Below, one piece after another: positions 47,048-57,002 of a stretch of DNA of 64,000 bases. Numbering within the stretch: the first letter of the stretch is position 1; every line of letters starts with the position of its first letter. Under the pieces are notes generated by a model. It made no database searches, had not been told where the DNA came from, and was given only the letters and a program-made list of their open reading frames with translations. The stretch is from Alistipes sp. Lineage in GTDB: Bacteria; Bacteroidota; Bacteroidia; Bacteroidales; Rikenellaceae. Location of the stretch: the NCBI GenBank assembly GCA_017504485.1, contig JAFVRC010000016.1, forward strand, positions 47,470-111,469, written 5' to 3'. The translations under genes were made by a program, and so were the position numbers.

Positions 47048-47929
47048 TTACTTTCTACTCTTCACCAGATAGCAACTCGACACCTTGCGCTCGCCGGCGT
47101 GGTCGAACTTCTTGTTGCGGCACGGGTAGTTTATCACACCATCCTCCTTGCCCCACATCGTCGAGGAACTGCCTCCGTCGAGATTTATGGCATCCGTGAG
47201 GCCGAGCCACTCGCAAATCTTGGTCAGCTCGGCAATGGTTACACCTGCAGCATTACCCTTCGAGCGACCATCTACCACTACGAGATAGACATTGCCTCTC
47301 TTGTCCGTGCCTATAGCGGTACGCGGGTGACGACGGATATAGGTGTAGTGCGCACCGATATCCTTACCGTGTGCCGCCTGCTTGAGGCTCTTCGTGTAGG
47401 CCTCGTGGTCAACGCTCTTGCCCTCGTCGATAAGCACGGGGCCCGAGGCGAGAATATTGTCGAACTTACTGTCGTAAGGGGACTCTTCGCCCGCCTTGCA
47501 ATAATCGATAACCACGCGCTTGCCATCGAGGCATACAACGCCATCGACGCGCTCCTTCTCGAAGTCGGCCGTCACGGCGATGCGCTTGCCATCGATTTTG
47601 AGGAAGGTCGAAGGGAGCGATATGCTCACATCCCAATATCCGGCATTCACACCGAAATCAGCCGAGGCACCCGCAGCAACCTTCGAGAGCGGCGTGAGCT
47701 TCTCGGGTAGCACAATAGAGGATGTGAGTCGCTTCGGCGAGTACTTGATAACCGAGATGGTCTGCGGCGAGGAGAAGAGATTCACCCGCTCGACAGTATA
47801 GCCCTTGGCACCCTTCGGCAGGTTCAGCTCCGTGCGTGGTGCCGACAGCAGCGTTTGACAATCAGACGTTTGCGCTACGGCAGCAAATGCCGCAACGACA
47901 AACAGCAAGAGGATAGCGGTTCGTTTCAT
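47048..47929 (-). CDS. Phosphodiester glycosidase (NAGPA domain), copy A
   Basis: 293 aa with signal peptide. It shows VNAGYWD, ASGPVLIDEGKSVDHE, RHPRTAIGTDKRGNVYLVVVDG and LTDAINLDGGSSSTMW, the same order as the downstream paralogue. One Gly of the LDGGGSS loop is Ser here (LDGGSSS). Both copies are exported and presumably act on periplasmic or host glycans. It heads a two-gene operon. Confidence 0.85.
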   Translation of the reverse strand: MKRTAILLLFVVAAFAAVAQTSDCQTLLSAPRTELNLPKGAKGYTVERVNLFSSPQTISVIKYSPKRLTSSIVLPEKLTPLSKVAAGASADFGVNAGYWDVSISLPSTFLKIDGKRIAVTADFEKERVDGVVCLDGKRVVIDYCKAGEESPYDSKFDNILASGPVLIDEGKSVDHEAYTKSLKQAAHGKDIGAHYTYIRRHPRTAIGTDKRGNVYLVVVDGRSKGNAAGVTIAELTKICEWLGLTDAINLDGGSSSTMWGKEDGVINYPCRNKKFDHAGERKVSSCYLVKSRK

Positions 47930-48022
47930 ATAGGTTTATGTTTTGAGGCTTATCTCTCACAAAGGTATCTTTTTTATGCGAAACTACCAAATTTTAGTAA
48001 CTTTGTCGCAGAGTTACGGATT

Positions 48023-48508
48023 ATGGCAAAGCAGAAGATTGAAAAGACAAACGCGGCACGTCTGCTCGACCGCGCAAAGGTGGCCTACGAGCTGGTGCCC
48101 TACACGGTCGATGAGGATAATCTCGCCGCCACGCACGTTGCAGAGGAGCTGGGCGAACCTATCGAACAGGTATTCAAGACATTGGTATTGCGTGGCGATC
48201 GCAACGGCCACTTCGTATGCGTAATTCCGGGCGACAAGGAGGTCAATCTCAAGGTGGCAGCCAAGGTGTCGGGCAACAAGAGTGCCGCCCTTATTCCGAT
48301 GAAGGAGTTGCTGCCCACGACCGGCTATATTCGCGGCGGATGCACCCCTATCGGCATGAAGCGTCGCTTCCCGACCTTCATCGACTCGTCGTGCCTCAAC
48401 TTCGACCATATATTCATTAGCGCAGGCGTGCGAGGCTTGCAACTGCGTATCAACCCTCACGAACTTATTCGATTTACCGAAGCTGCGACGGCCGAGCTTG
48501 CCGAGTAG
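48023..48508 (+). CDS. ybaK: Cys-tRNA(Pro)/aminoacyl-tRNA deacylase YbaK
   Basis: 161 aa from the ATG at 48023. Motifs typical of YbaK: EELGEPIEQVFKTLVLRGD, FVCVIPGDKEVNLK, GYIRGGCTPIGMKRRFPTFID and SAGVRGLQLRINP. It removes cysteine mischarged on tRNA-Pro. TAACTTTG at 47998-48005 is the likely -7 element. The stop abuts the convergent porX stop with no gap. Confidence 0.92.
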   Translation: MAKQKIEKTNAARLLDRAKVAYELVPYTVDEDNLAATHVAEELGEPIEQVFKTLVLRGDRNGHFVCVIPGDKEVNLKVAAKVSGNKSAALIPMKELLPTTGYIRGGCTPIGMKRRFPTFIDSSCLNFDHIFISAGVRGLQLRINPHELIRFTEAATAELAE

Positions 48509-50059
48509 CTATCGCTTGGGGTGGAGCACGATGTACGGCACCACCATCTCCTCCAACGAGATGCCGCCATGCTGGAAGGTGTTGCGGTAGTAGCGTATAT
48601 GGCGGTTGGCATCGTTGTTATAGACCAAAAAGTCGTTGTCGTAGGCGAAGATGTACGACGACGAGATGTTCGATGATGGCAGCTGCGCATCCTTCGGCCG
48701 CGTAATCTCGAACACTTCGCGCGGATTGTAGGCGAGGTTACGCCCCGTCTTGTAGCGCAGATTCGAGGATGTCTCGCGGTCGCCCTGCACACGCACCGGA
48801 TTATCCACGCGCACGGTGCCGTGGTCTGATGTTATGATTACCGTATGCCCGTGCTCCGAGAGGAGTTTGAGCATCGCCAGCAGCTCCGAATTATCGAACC
48901 ACGAGCGTGTGAGCGAGCGGAACGACGCATCATCCTCGGTCAACTCGCGGATAATGTCGGTCTCGGTTCTCGCGTGCGAGAGGATGTCGAGGAAATTATA
49001 GACGATGACCGAGAAGTCGGCCTCGTAGATATGGTGCATATTCTCGAGCAACTTGCGCCCCGCCTCCGGCCGTACCAGCTTGTCGAAAGTCCACTTATAA
49101 CGCTTACCTGCCTGCGCAATCTGACGCGCAAGGAACTCCTCCTCGTACTGATTCTTGCCCCCTTCCTCATTGTCGTTGAGCCACTTCTGCGGCATCAACT
49201 TGTCGATAGCCAGAGGCATCAGGCCTGCGAAGATTGCATTACGTGCATACTGCGTTGCCGTAGGCAGAATCGAGCAGTAGAAGTCGTCGGCCGCCACGTC
49301 GAAGTAGCCGCGCAAGGCCGAGCTGATGGCACGCCATTGGTCGTAGCGGAAGTTGTCGATAAGCAACAGCGTGGTCTTGGGGTTGAGATCGACGATCGGA
49401 AAAATCTTCGAGCGCATAAGCGTATGCGTCATGACGGGCGTATCCTCGTCGCTCTGGTTTATCCAGCGCGTGTAGTTGCGGCGCACGAAACGACAGAACT
49501 CCTGGTTGGCCTCATTCTTCTGGTACTGCAAAATCTCGCGCATATTGCCATCCGACGAGGCCGAGAGTTCGATATCCCACCCCACGATTTTGCGGTATAT
49601 GTTGCTCCACGCCGAGAAGGTCGAAGCCGACTGCACGGACTGCGATATACGCCCAAACTCGGCACGATAGTCGGCCGATGTTTGCTCGGTGACAAGTCGC
49701 TGTGAGTGAACGTGTTTCTTGATGAGCGGCAACATCTGGCTCGGGTTCACGGGCTTGACGATATAATCGGCAATCTTGGAGCCTATGGCCTTATCCATGA
49801 TATCCTCCTCCTCACTCTTCGTCACCATTATGACAGGCGTTGTCGGGCGCACATCCTTGATGAGCGGCAGCGTCTCGAGGCCCGTCATTCCGGGCATCAT
49901 CTCGTCGAGGATAATCACGTCGTAGGCCACCTCCGAGGCCATATCTATCGCATCGTAGCCATTGTTGCAGGTCGCCACCTCGTAGCCCTTCGATTCGAGC
50001 AGCAGAATGTGGGGTTTGAGCAACTCTATCTCGTCATCTACCCAAAGAATCTTAACCAT
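48509..50059 (-). CDS. porX: T9SS response regulator PorX (receiver plus PglZ domain)
   Basis: 516 aa. Receiver at 1-120 with acidic pair D8/D9 (WVDDE), phospho-acceptor D52 (ILDEMMPGM) and K in YIVKP. A linker leads to a PglZ/alkaline-phosphatase-superfamily domain (LLLIDNFRYDQWRAI ~residue 230, NFLDILSHARTETDII, TVIITSDHG). This architecture is PorX, which in P. gingivalis-type bacteria governs type IX secretion genes with PorY and SigP and has phosphodiesterase activity (family knowledge). It implies the organism uses T9SS. The NUDIX gene lies 3 nt upstream. Confidence 0.9.
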   Translation of the reverse strand: MVKILWVDDEIELLKPHILLLESKGYEVATCNNGYDAIDMASEVAYDVIILDEMMPGMTGLETLPLIKDVRPTTPVIMVTKSEEEDIMDKAIGSKIADYIVKPVNPSQMLPLIKKHVHSQRLVTEQTSADYRAEFGRISQSVQSASTFSAWSNIYRKIVGWDIELSASSDGNMREILQYQKNEANQEFCRFVRRNYTRWINQSDEDTPVMTHTLMRSKIFPIVDLNPKTTLLLIDNFRYDQWRAISSALRGYFDVAADDFYCSILPTATQYARNAIFAGLMPLAIDKLMPQKWLNDNEEGGKNQYEEEFLARQIAQAGKRYKWTFDKLVRPEAGRKLLENMHHIYEADFSVIVYNFLDILSHARTETDIIRELTEDDASFRSLTRSWFDNSELLAMLKLLSEHGHTVIITSDHGTVRVDNPVRVQGDRETSSNLRYKTGRNLAYNPREVFEITRPKDAQLPSSNISSSYIFAYDNDFLVYNNDANRHIRYYRNTFQHGGISLEEMVVPYIVLHPKR

Positions 50060-50062
50060 ACT

Positions 50063-50659
50063 TTACCTCCCTCCGTTCTTTACTCTGAAAACATTGCGTA
50101 CCGTGGGGTATGTCGAGCGCAGATTCTCCTCGACCTGCTGCTCCGAGCACCATCGGGCACAGAGGATACCCTCCTCGCTCTGCGGCTTGGGCTCCGTCGC
50201 CTCGGCCGTAAGCTCGAACCACGCCGTGCGCTTCAACTCCCATACTCCATAAACGCCGTAAGCGTGGAGCGTATTGCACAAAAATCGAACAATTTTTGCT
50301 CCCACGACACCCGTCTCCTCGGCAATCTCGCGCACGGCACACGCCTCGTCGCTCTCGCCACAATCGACGTGCCCTTTGGGCAGATCCCAGCGGCCATTGC
50401 GGAGTATCATCAACGACTCGCCGCGCTCGTTCTGCACCACGCCTCCGGCCGCCTCCACATACTTAAATTCGGCGAAAAATCGTTCAATAACAGCCTCGAT
50501 TGCCGAGTCGCAAACCTCGATTGTATTGGCCGTTTCAAAAATTTTGAGTACATTCGCCTTTGAAAGTTGCGATGAGGCGAGGCGGAAGAGGCTCTCCCCG
50601 ACCGTAGGGTTGTCGGTGAGAATTAGGGTTTTATCGGTGAAATATATCTCTGTTCGCAT
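50063..50659 (-). CDS. NUDIX hydrolase
   Basis: 198 aa. The Nudix box is complete: GHVDCGE then REIAEETGV (~residues 96-118). An extra N-terminal ~65 residues are unassigned. The protein hydrolyses a nucleoside diphosphate-X compound; substrate unknown. A TATCTTTG element lies about 25 nt upstream. It is probably cotranscribed with porX. Confidence 0.88.
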   Translation of the reverse strand: MRTEIYFTDKTLILTDNPTVGESLFRLASSQLSKANVLKIFETANTIEVCDSAIEAVIERFFAEFKYVEAAGGVVQNERGESLMILRNGRWDLPKGHVDCGESDEACAVREIAEETGVVGAKIVRFLCNTLHAYGVYGVWELKRTAWFELTAEATEPKPQSEEGILCARWCSEQQVEENLRSTYPTVRNVFRVKNGGR

Positions 50660-50717
50660 CGTTATTTAAGGCTTTTGTGGATTACAAAGATAGAAAAATT
50701 TACTTAAAACGCAAGAT

Positions 50718-52823
50718 ATGAAACGAGCATTTTACGCTATGGCACTACTACTTTCGGGCTTTGCGGGGTGCAACACTCCCCCCGAGCCGCTCACAATCGA
50801 CAACGCCCTCACACCCTCCGAGATTGAGGCGGCACGCCTAACTCCCGAGGTAATGTGGAAGATGGGACGCATAGGCGAGAGTGCACTCTCGCCCGACGGC
50901 ACAACGCTTCTCTACACCCTCACACGCTACAATATGGCGGAGAATCGTGGCATCTCGGTGATCGTCAGCCGCGACCTTGCGACGGGCGAGGAGCGCGAGC
51001 TTACCGACCTTGCGGCAACCTCGGTATCGCCCGTGTGGAGCGCCGACGGTGCGGACATCTGGTTTGCCACAAATCGCAGCGGCGAGATGCAGCTCTGGAA
51101 GATGCAGGCCGACGGCTCGCAACCCAAGCAGATTTCGGCAATCGAAGGCGGCATCGAAGGCTTTGGCATAGCCCCCGACGAGCAACATATATTCTACACG
51201 CAATATGTTCACGCCAAGGATATTAACTCGGCCGACATACACAAGGATATGGACAAGTCGAAGGCCCGCATCTACGACGATTTGATGGTGCGCCATTGGG
51301 ACTATTGGGATAGCGGCAAGTATCTCCACATATTCGTTGCCGACCTATGGGCCAACGGCGTAGGCACAGCCACCGACATCACGGGTAAGGAAGCGGCGTG
51401 GGATACGCCACTCGCCCCATATTTCGACCACGCCGAGATTGCGTGGAGCCCTGACGGCACACAGCTCGCCTACACTTGCAAGCCGCTGACGGGCGCCGAG
51501 TACGCCGTTTCGACCGACTCGGACATCTTCATCTACGACCTCGAAAGTGGCACGACGCGCAACATCTGCAAGAGCAACCGCGACTTTGCAATGGTGGGCT
51601 ATGACAAGTACCCCGTGTGGTCACCGAGCGGCACGAAGATAGCCTTCCGTTCGCAGGAACGTGCCGGCAACGAGGCTGATAAGGAGCGACTTATGATCTA
51701 CGATACGGCTTCGGGCGCGGTGACGTATCTCACTCCTGACTTCGACTACCATGCAACCAACGTGGCATGGGCCGATGACGAGACGCTCTACTTCATCGCC
51801 CCTATCGAGGCGACACACCAGATTTGCCGCGTGGCGGCCGACGGCTCTGGCGAGGTTGCCGTCGTCACCAAGGGCGATCACGACATCAACTCCTTCGAAC
51901 TGCGCGGCGGCCGCTGTGTCGGCTCGGTAATGACTATCTCGATGGCACCCGAACTCTTTGAGTTCGACCTCACAAGCGGCACGATGAGTAAGATTACGGA
52001 CGTGAACGACTTTATCTACGACAATATCAAGCTGGGCGATGTGCAGAAGCGTTGGGTTAAGACCTCGGACGGCAAGCGCATGCTCACCTGGGTAATCCTG
52101 CCACCCGACTTCGACGCTACGAAAAAGTACCCTACGCTGCTCTACTGTCAGGGCGGCCCGCAGAGCGTCGTTTCGCAGTTTTGGAGCTACCGCTGGAACT
52201 TCCAGCTGATGGCCGCACAGGGCTACATTGTCGTAGCTCCAAACCGCCGCGGCGTGCCTTCATTCGGCCAGGAGTGGCTCGACCAGATTTCGGGCGACTA
52301 CTCGGGGCAGAATATCCGCGACTACCTCTCGGCCATCGACGATATAGCAAAGGAGAAGTGGGTTGATAGCGAGCGACTTGGCTGTGTCGGAGCCTCGTAT
52401 GGCGGCTACTCGGTGTTCTACCTTGCTGGCCACCACGAGCGACGATTCAAGGCCTTTATCGCCCACTGCGGCATCTTCAATTTCGAGTCGATGTATGGTC
52501 ACACCGAGGAGCTCTTCTTCGTCAATAATGACTACGGAGGCCCATATTGGGATAGTGCCAACAAGACGGCCGTGCGTTCCTATGCCAACTCGCCGCACAA
52601 AGCCGTGAGCAAGTGGGATACACCGATACTCATCTTCACGGGGGAGCGCGACTACCGCATTCCTTACACGCAGTCGCTCGAGGCCTTCACGGCGGCGCGT
52701 CTGCGCGGTATTCCGTCGCGCCTCGTATCATTCGAGAACGAGGCCCATCAGGTGTTCAAACCGCAGAATTCGCTCGTCTGGAACCGCGAGTTCTTCGGAT
52801 GGCTCGGCAAGTACCTAAAATAG
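50718..52823 (+). CDS. S9-family prolyl oligopeptidase-like lipoprotein
   Basis: 701 aa. Lipoprotein signal MKRAFYAMALLLSGFAGC. A beta-propeller of WD40/TolB-like blades covers ~60-430 (SPDGTTLLYTLTRY, SPVWSADGADIWFATNRSG, YPVWSPSGTKIAFRS). The hydrolase domain follows with GASYGGYSVF (Ser nucleophile, ~558), FTGERDYRIPY (Asp) and FENEAHQVF (His). It cleaves short peptides, probably Xaa-Pro or dipeptidyl substrates, in the envelope. A strong terminator follows. Confidence 0.92.
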   Translation: MKRAFYAMALLLSGFAGCNTPPEPLTIDNALTPSEIEAARLTPEVMWKMGRIGESALSPDGTTLLYTLTRYNMAENRGISVIVSRDLATGEERELTDLAATSVSPVWSADGADIWFATNRSGEMQLWKMQADGSQPKQISAIEGGIEGFGIAPDEQHIFYTQYVHAKDINSADIHKDMDKSKARIYDDLMVRHWDYWDSGKYLHIFVADLWANGVGTATDITGKEAAWDTPLAPYFDHAEIAWSPDGTQLAYTCKPLTGAEYAVSTDSDIFIYDLESGTTRNICKSNRDFAMVGYDKYPVWSPSGTKIAFRSQERAGNEADKERLMIYDTASGAVTYLTPDFDYHATNVAWADDETLYFIAPIEATHQICRVAADGSGEVAVVTKGDHDINSFELRGGRCVGSVMTISMAPELFEFDLTSGTMSKITDVNDFIYDNIKLGDVQKRWVKTSDGKRMLTWVILPPDFDATKKYPTLLYCQGGPQSVVSQFWSYRWNFQLMAAQGYIVVAPNRRGVPSFGQEWLDQISGDYSGQNIRDYLSAIDDIAKEKWVDSERLGCVGASYGGYSVFYLAGHHERRFKAFIAHCGIFNFESMYGHTEELFFVNNDYGGPYWDSANKTAVRSYANSPHKAVSKWDTPILIFTGERDYRIPYTQSLEAFTAARLRGIPSRLVSFENEAHQVFKPQNSLVWNREFFGWLGKYLK

Positions 52824-52843
52824 CGCACGTTAAGCGTGTACAG

Positions 52844-52876
52844 AGGGTGTGTTCGACCGGAACACACCCTTTTTTT
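52844..52876 (+). terminator. Terminator of the S9 peptidase gene
   Basis: AGGGTGTGTTC pairs with GAACACACCCT across a 5-nt loop, then six Ts. Confidence 0.9.
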
Positions 52877-52924
52877 GTAGAGAGACAGCCCGATAACGTC
52901 TTGTTCGTTGAAGAAAAAAGGGTA

Positions 52925-52969
52925 TTTGTTGAAAATATTTTTATATGAAATATAACCGCTATATTTTTG
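52925..52969 (+). promoter_or_regulatory. Promoter of the surface operon
   Basis: TATATTTTTG at 52960-52969, with TTTGTTGAAAATATTTTT starting at 52925. The layout and flanks match the promoter at 18468-18512. Confidence 0.55.
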
Positions 52970-52991
52970 CCTCCGAATTATATGTTATAGT

Positions 52992-54818
52992 ATGAAAAGA
53001 CTCAACTACTTAGCACTTCTTCTTGGCGCCTTCGCTTTGGCGGCTTGCTCGACCGTAGAGCCGACCGAGGACGTTGCGACCTCAGAGAAGAGGTCGGAAG
53101 TGGCTATCGGTCTGCCGATAGCCATCGCCTCGCGCACTTCGATGGACGAAGCGGGGCACGCCCGTTGGAGCGACAATGACAAGATTGCGCTTTGGGCGGA
53201 CAATAGTGTTGGAGCCTCCGTGCTGAAAGGGGAAGTGTTCTCCCTCTGCTACTACATGTCGGAGTACAATCACGCAATCTTCACATCGAGGATTACCCCT
53301 CTGGCCGCAGAGAGTTACAACTACTATGCGGTCTATCCCGTCCCGCAGTCGATAGAGAACCTCTATACTGCGAAATACACCATTCCAAGCACCCAGCAGG
53401 GCGGTGACTTCAACGGCGACTACGACATTATGGTTGCCGAGCCTGCGACGGGCGACGCCCTGACGAGCGGCAATATCAACAAGCTGGACCTTATGTTCAA
53501 CCACAAGATGCACACCCTCAAAATCTCGATTCCGGAGGGTGGCAACGCCTTGGGATACCCTATCAAACGTCTTGAAATCGAGTTCCCGACGGCCGTAGCG
53601 GGTACTGTGGCCGTGGATGTGCGCAATGCTGCCGCCGCACCAACCCTGCTGTCGGGCGCAAATAACCTCACGCTGACATTGACGGAGGGTATTACCGAGG
53701 GTGACACCATCTACGCCACTATTGCACCGGGCACGATGACCGGCACGGTACGTTATAGAGCCTATGCCGATGAGGGGCGCATCTCGAAGCAAGGCACATT
53801 TGAGGTGGATAAGTTCTTTACCGAGGGACACATAACCCCTGTGCGCATCAAGATTCCGTCAATCGACGCCAAGACCACGCTCCGCTTCTCGATTGGCGAG
53901 AACCGCCTCGGCGAGGCCATCGAGAAGATAACCATCTACGACCACAATGGCGCACAAGTAGGCTCCTTCACGGCCAATGCCGCAAATGCCTACGACATTG
54001 TTCGCGATGGCGAGTTCAGCGCCACGGGCCTTGCGGCATATCAGGGTAAGACCTTCCGCGCAGTGCTCGAGAGTGCTAATGCGATTGTAGAGCAGCGATT
54101 TGTTATGCCGAACACCATTGCGCAATACATGATGACCAGAGTCACGCCAATCGTTGTGCCATACCTCTTCGAGGAGGATTTCACGTCGATACACACCTCC
54201 TTTGAGAAGGACGATGAGCGCAAGGCAAACCTTATGTCTGCCGATGGTATGCTGCTCAACGACTATATGTCGGTGTCGGGTTGGAATGCCGCCCACGTCA
54301 AGGGCGTTGCCGGCCAAAGTGTCCGTGTCAATGTGCGCCACCAGAGCACATTTGGTGTGACGCGTTCCAATGGTCGTCTCGACTCGCCGTCGATGAAGCG
54401 ACTCAAGGCGGGTGCAAATGTCAAGCTCAAGGTTACATTCGATATGGGAGCCTACGTCAATTCGGGCTACGGCAGCAACAACGATATGTTCTGTATAGCG
54501 GGTGTTCACACCAATGACGAGGGTAGGGCACTTGGCGGTATCGTTTCGACCAAGGCCTTCGGTAATGTGTCGGATGACGTGTCGCGTGTGTCGGGACAGT
54601 TCTCGTCCATAGGTTTGCAGACCGGCTACCTGCCGACGAACTTCGGTAATGATAGCTTCGGCAGCACATTCCCTACTTATAGCTATACGGTCAGCGGATG
54701 TAGCCCTGTTACGCGTCTCTGCTGGATACCTTGCTGTACGCAGACCGAGGTTATCACGTCCGAGAATGCCCACTACTACATCTACATCGACAACATTAAG
54801 GTTTCAATTGCACAATAA
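52992..54818 (+). CDS. Fimbrillin-like lipoprotein, first gene of surface operon
   Basis: 608 aa. Lipoprotein signal MKRLNYLALLLGAFALAAC. The N-terminal half is fimbrillin-like (IASRTSMDEAGHARWSDNDKIALWA; YAVYPVPQS; LMFNHKMHTLKI). The C-terminal ~200 residues form a different beta-rich domain ending NAHYYIYIDNIKVSIA, resembling a jelly-roll end domain. Likely a surface fimbrial or adhesin subunit. It heads a seven-gene operon to 62580. Confidence 0.85.
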   Translation: MKRLNYLALLLGAFALAACSTVEPTEDVATSEKRSEVAIGLPIAIASRTSMDEAGHARWSDNDKIALWADNSVGASVLKGEVFSLCYYMSEYNHAIFTSRITPLAAESYNYYAVYPVPQSIENLYTAKYTIPSTQQGGDFNGDYDIMVAEPATGDALTSGNINKLDLMFNHKMHTLKISIPEGGNALGYPIKRLEIEFPTAVAGTVAVDVRNAAAAPTLLSGANNLTLTLTEGITEGDTIYATIAPGTMTGTVRYRAYADEGRISKQGTFEVDKFFTEGHITPVRIKIPSIDAKTTLRFSIGENRLGEAIEKITIYDHNGAQVGSFTANAANAYDIVRDGEFSATGLAAYQGKTFRAVLESANAIVEQRFVMPNTIAQYMMTRVTPIVVPYLFEEDFTSIHTSFEKDDERKANLMSADGMLLNDYMSVSGWNAAHVKGVAGQSVRVNVRHQSTFGVTRSNGRLDSPSMKRLKAGANVKLKVTFDMGAYVNSGYGSNNDMFCIAGVHTNDEGRALGGIVSTKAFGNVSDDVSRVSGQFSSIGLQTGYLPTNFGNDSFGSTFPTYSYTVSGCSPVTRLCWIPCCTQTEVITSENAHYYIYIDNIKVSIAQ

Positions 54819-54823
54819 CGACC

Positions 54824-55591
54824 ATGCGGGATATGAAAAAGATACTTTTTGCAATAGCACTTGCGGTCGTAGCGACTGCGTGCAACAAGGATGTAGAATC
54901 CACATCTGCGACGACCGACAGGGGAACGCTCGCCGTACGCCTCACAGCCTCGACCGAGGTGGGCGACACGACCAACGAGCAGAATAAGACCGTCGTGGCA
55001 TGCCCTGCCAACGAGCAGTTCAACCTCTCGATTGCCGACACGGCAACAGGGGTGAAAATCTACGAGGGTGCGCTCGGTGAGTACGACGCAACGACACTTA
55101 TTCCGTCGGGCGACAAATCTATCCGCATCTGGTTTGGCGACATCAACGACGAGGGCTACGACAAGCCCTACTTCGAGGGTGCGGCAACCGCAACGGTGCA
55201 GAGCTACGGACTCTCGGCCGAAGCAATGGTGGAGGTCGGCGTAGCCAATGCTGCGATAGCCATCGAGACGACGGAGCTCTTCGACAGCTACTTCCAGAGC
55301 GCGACATTCACCGTCGTAACCGAGAATTGCACCGAGGGCCATGCCTTCGACACAACGGCCGAGGGGTTGCTCTTCGTAGCTCCGGCCGAGGTCACGGTCA
55401 AGTGCCTCGCCGTAGGCCCTACGGGCACCAAGTACGAGTTCAGCCAGCGCACACCTGCACTGCAGCCGCAGAGACGCAACATTGTGCGCTTCGATATGAA
55501 GTCGGCAGGCAACGTAGTGGTAAATATCGAGTTCAACAACCAACTCGTAGGCTCGGAGCTTATCGAAGTGGAGCTGAACGATAAGGCTTAA
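54824..55591 (+). CDS. DUF4493-like lipoprotein
   Basis: 255 aa (or 252 from the ATG at 54833, which gives the cleaner start MKKILFAIALAVVATAC). After the lipobox the DUF4493 pattern appears: DRGTLAVRLTAS, then FNLSIADTATGVKIYEG. Proteins of this family are envelope lipoproteins of Bacteroidales with unknown function, often grouped with PCMD proteins. It follows the fimbrillin gene by 5 nt. Confidence 0.75.
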   Translation: MRDMKKILFAIALAVVATACNKDVESTSATTDRGTLAVRLTASTEVGDTTNEQNKTVVACPANEQFNLSIADTATGVKIYEGALGEYDATTLIPSGDKSIRIWFGDINDEGYDKPYFEGAATATVQSYGLSAEAMVEVGVANAAIAIETTELFDSYFQSATFTVVTENCTEGHAFDTTAEGLLFVAPAEVTVKCLAVGPTGTKYEFSQRTPALQPQRRNIVRFDMKSAGNVVVNIEFNNQLVGSELIEVELNDKA

Positions 55592-55631
55592 TTTTCAGGG
55601 ATGTTCAACGAATAAACTTATAGAGAAAGAT

Positions 55632-56990
55632 ATGAAGAGATTTTTTACAGCAGTTTTGATGTTTGCGGCCGCTACGCTTTGCGGTTGTTCGGGCGATGGA
55701 CTTCAGACCGACAATGGCGGAGACGCTACAGCCGACTACGGCACGCTCCTGATTGCCAATCTCGAAATCGAGTGTGTGACCGACCAGCGCGAGCCCGAGG
55801 TGGGTGTGAGCAGTGCCAATGCAGTGCAGCTCAACGCAACACGCGCAGGCGAGGAGGTTGATATCAACACCTTCAACTGCCAGATTATCAACGAGAAGAA
55901 TGAGATTGTGATGGAGTTCCTCTATGCCGACCGCCCGACCGAGGCCATCGAGCTTCCGACGGGAGGTTACACCTTCAAGATATACTCGGACGAGGTGCCT
56001 ACCGAGCAGGCCCTCTGGAATACCCCTATCTACGGCAAGAACGTGCCGTTCAAGATCTCGCGCAAGACCGACACCACGCTGTCGAACATCGTATGTACGC
56101 TGATGCAGATTCAGGTCTCCGTGAGCTACTCGGCCGACCTGCGCGAGCGACTCAGCGACACGAGCTACGCCACGGTAACCGTTGGCAGTCAGAGTCTCAG
56201 ATTCGATATCGACGAGAAGGGTTCGGGCTTCTTCTACGCTCCGGCCGATAGCAACGAGGTGGAGTTTGTGCTGACGGCCGGCTACTCGGCGGCAGCAAAC
56301 GGCATCTTCTCGCCAATCACCGTATCGAAGACCATCAGCAACGTGAAGCCGGGCCAGCACTCCGACATACACCTCTACGCCGAGCACTCCGATACGGGTA
56401 CCATCACCATCAGCACGCAGATTAAGGATTGGGTGGTTGATGACGAGATCGGCACCTTCGACATATCGACCTTCGTGGCCGAGAGCATCATCGACGAGAA
56501 TGCCGGTTCGGGTGACGATGGCGAAGGCGACAACACGGGCGACAACACGGGCGACCCCAATACACCGACCATCGTATGGCAGGGCTACGGCTACGAGCAG
56601 CGTTACCCTATCGTCAGCGACACGACCGTCGAGATTGACGTCACGGCACCGCTCGGCATCAAGGAGTTCCTCTGTACCATCAAGTCGGAGGTGCTCACGC
56701 CCGACCAACTCTGGGACAACAACCTCTGCGACGTGCTGAACCTCTGCGATGCTACCAAGTCCTACGACTCGCGCAACCCGTCGGAGTACCGCGATGTGAA
56801 GGAAGCTCTCGACCAGCTGAACATCGCCAATGGCGACGCAGTGTTGGGAAAAACGAAGGTACACCTCTCGATTACGACCTTTATGCCTATGCTCAAGATG
56901 ACGGGCAAGGGCAAGCACGACTTTATCATCACGGTGACCGACAACGAGGGTGTAAGCGTAACACAAACCCTTCTCCTTGTAACCGAATAA
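55632..56990 (+). CDS. DUF4493 lipoprotein
   Basis: 452 aa. Signal MKRFFTAVLMFAAATLCGC. DUF4493 at ~35-285 (YGTLLIANLEIE, FNCQIINEKNEIVMEF, GGYTFKIYS, KPGQHSDIHLY). An acidic linker (GSGDDGEGDNTGDNTGD, ~residues 295-312) leads to a second beta domain of ~135 residues (EIDVTAPLGIKEF). Outer-membrane lipoprotein; role unknown. Confidence 0.8.
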   Translation: MKRFFTAVLMFAAATLCGCSGDGLQTDNGGDATADYGTLLIANLEIECVTDQREPEVGVSSANAVQLNATRAGEEVDINTFNCQIINEKNEIVMEFLYADRPTEAIELPTGGYTFKIYSDEVPTEQALWNTPIYGKNVPFKISRKTDTTLSNIVCTLMQIQVSVSYSADLRERLSDTSYATVTVGSQSLRFDIDEKGSGFFYAPADSNEVEFVLTAGYSAAANGIFSPITVSKTISNVKPGQHSDIHLYAEHSDTGTITISTQIKDWVVDDEIGTFDISTFVAESIIDENAGSGDDGEGDNTGDNTGDPNTPTIVWQGYGYEQRYPIVSDTTVEIDVTAPLGIKEFLCTIKSEVLTPDQLWDNNLCDVLNLCDATKSYDSRNPSEYRDVKEALDQLNIANGDAVLGKTKVHLSITTFMPMLKMTGKGKHDFIITVTDNEGVSVTQTLLLVTE

Positions 56991-57002
56991 TCACAGTAAG
57001 CG

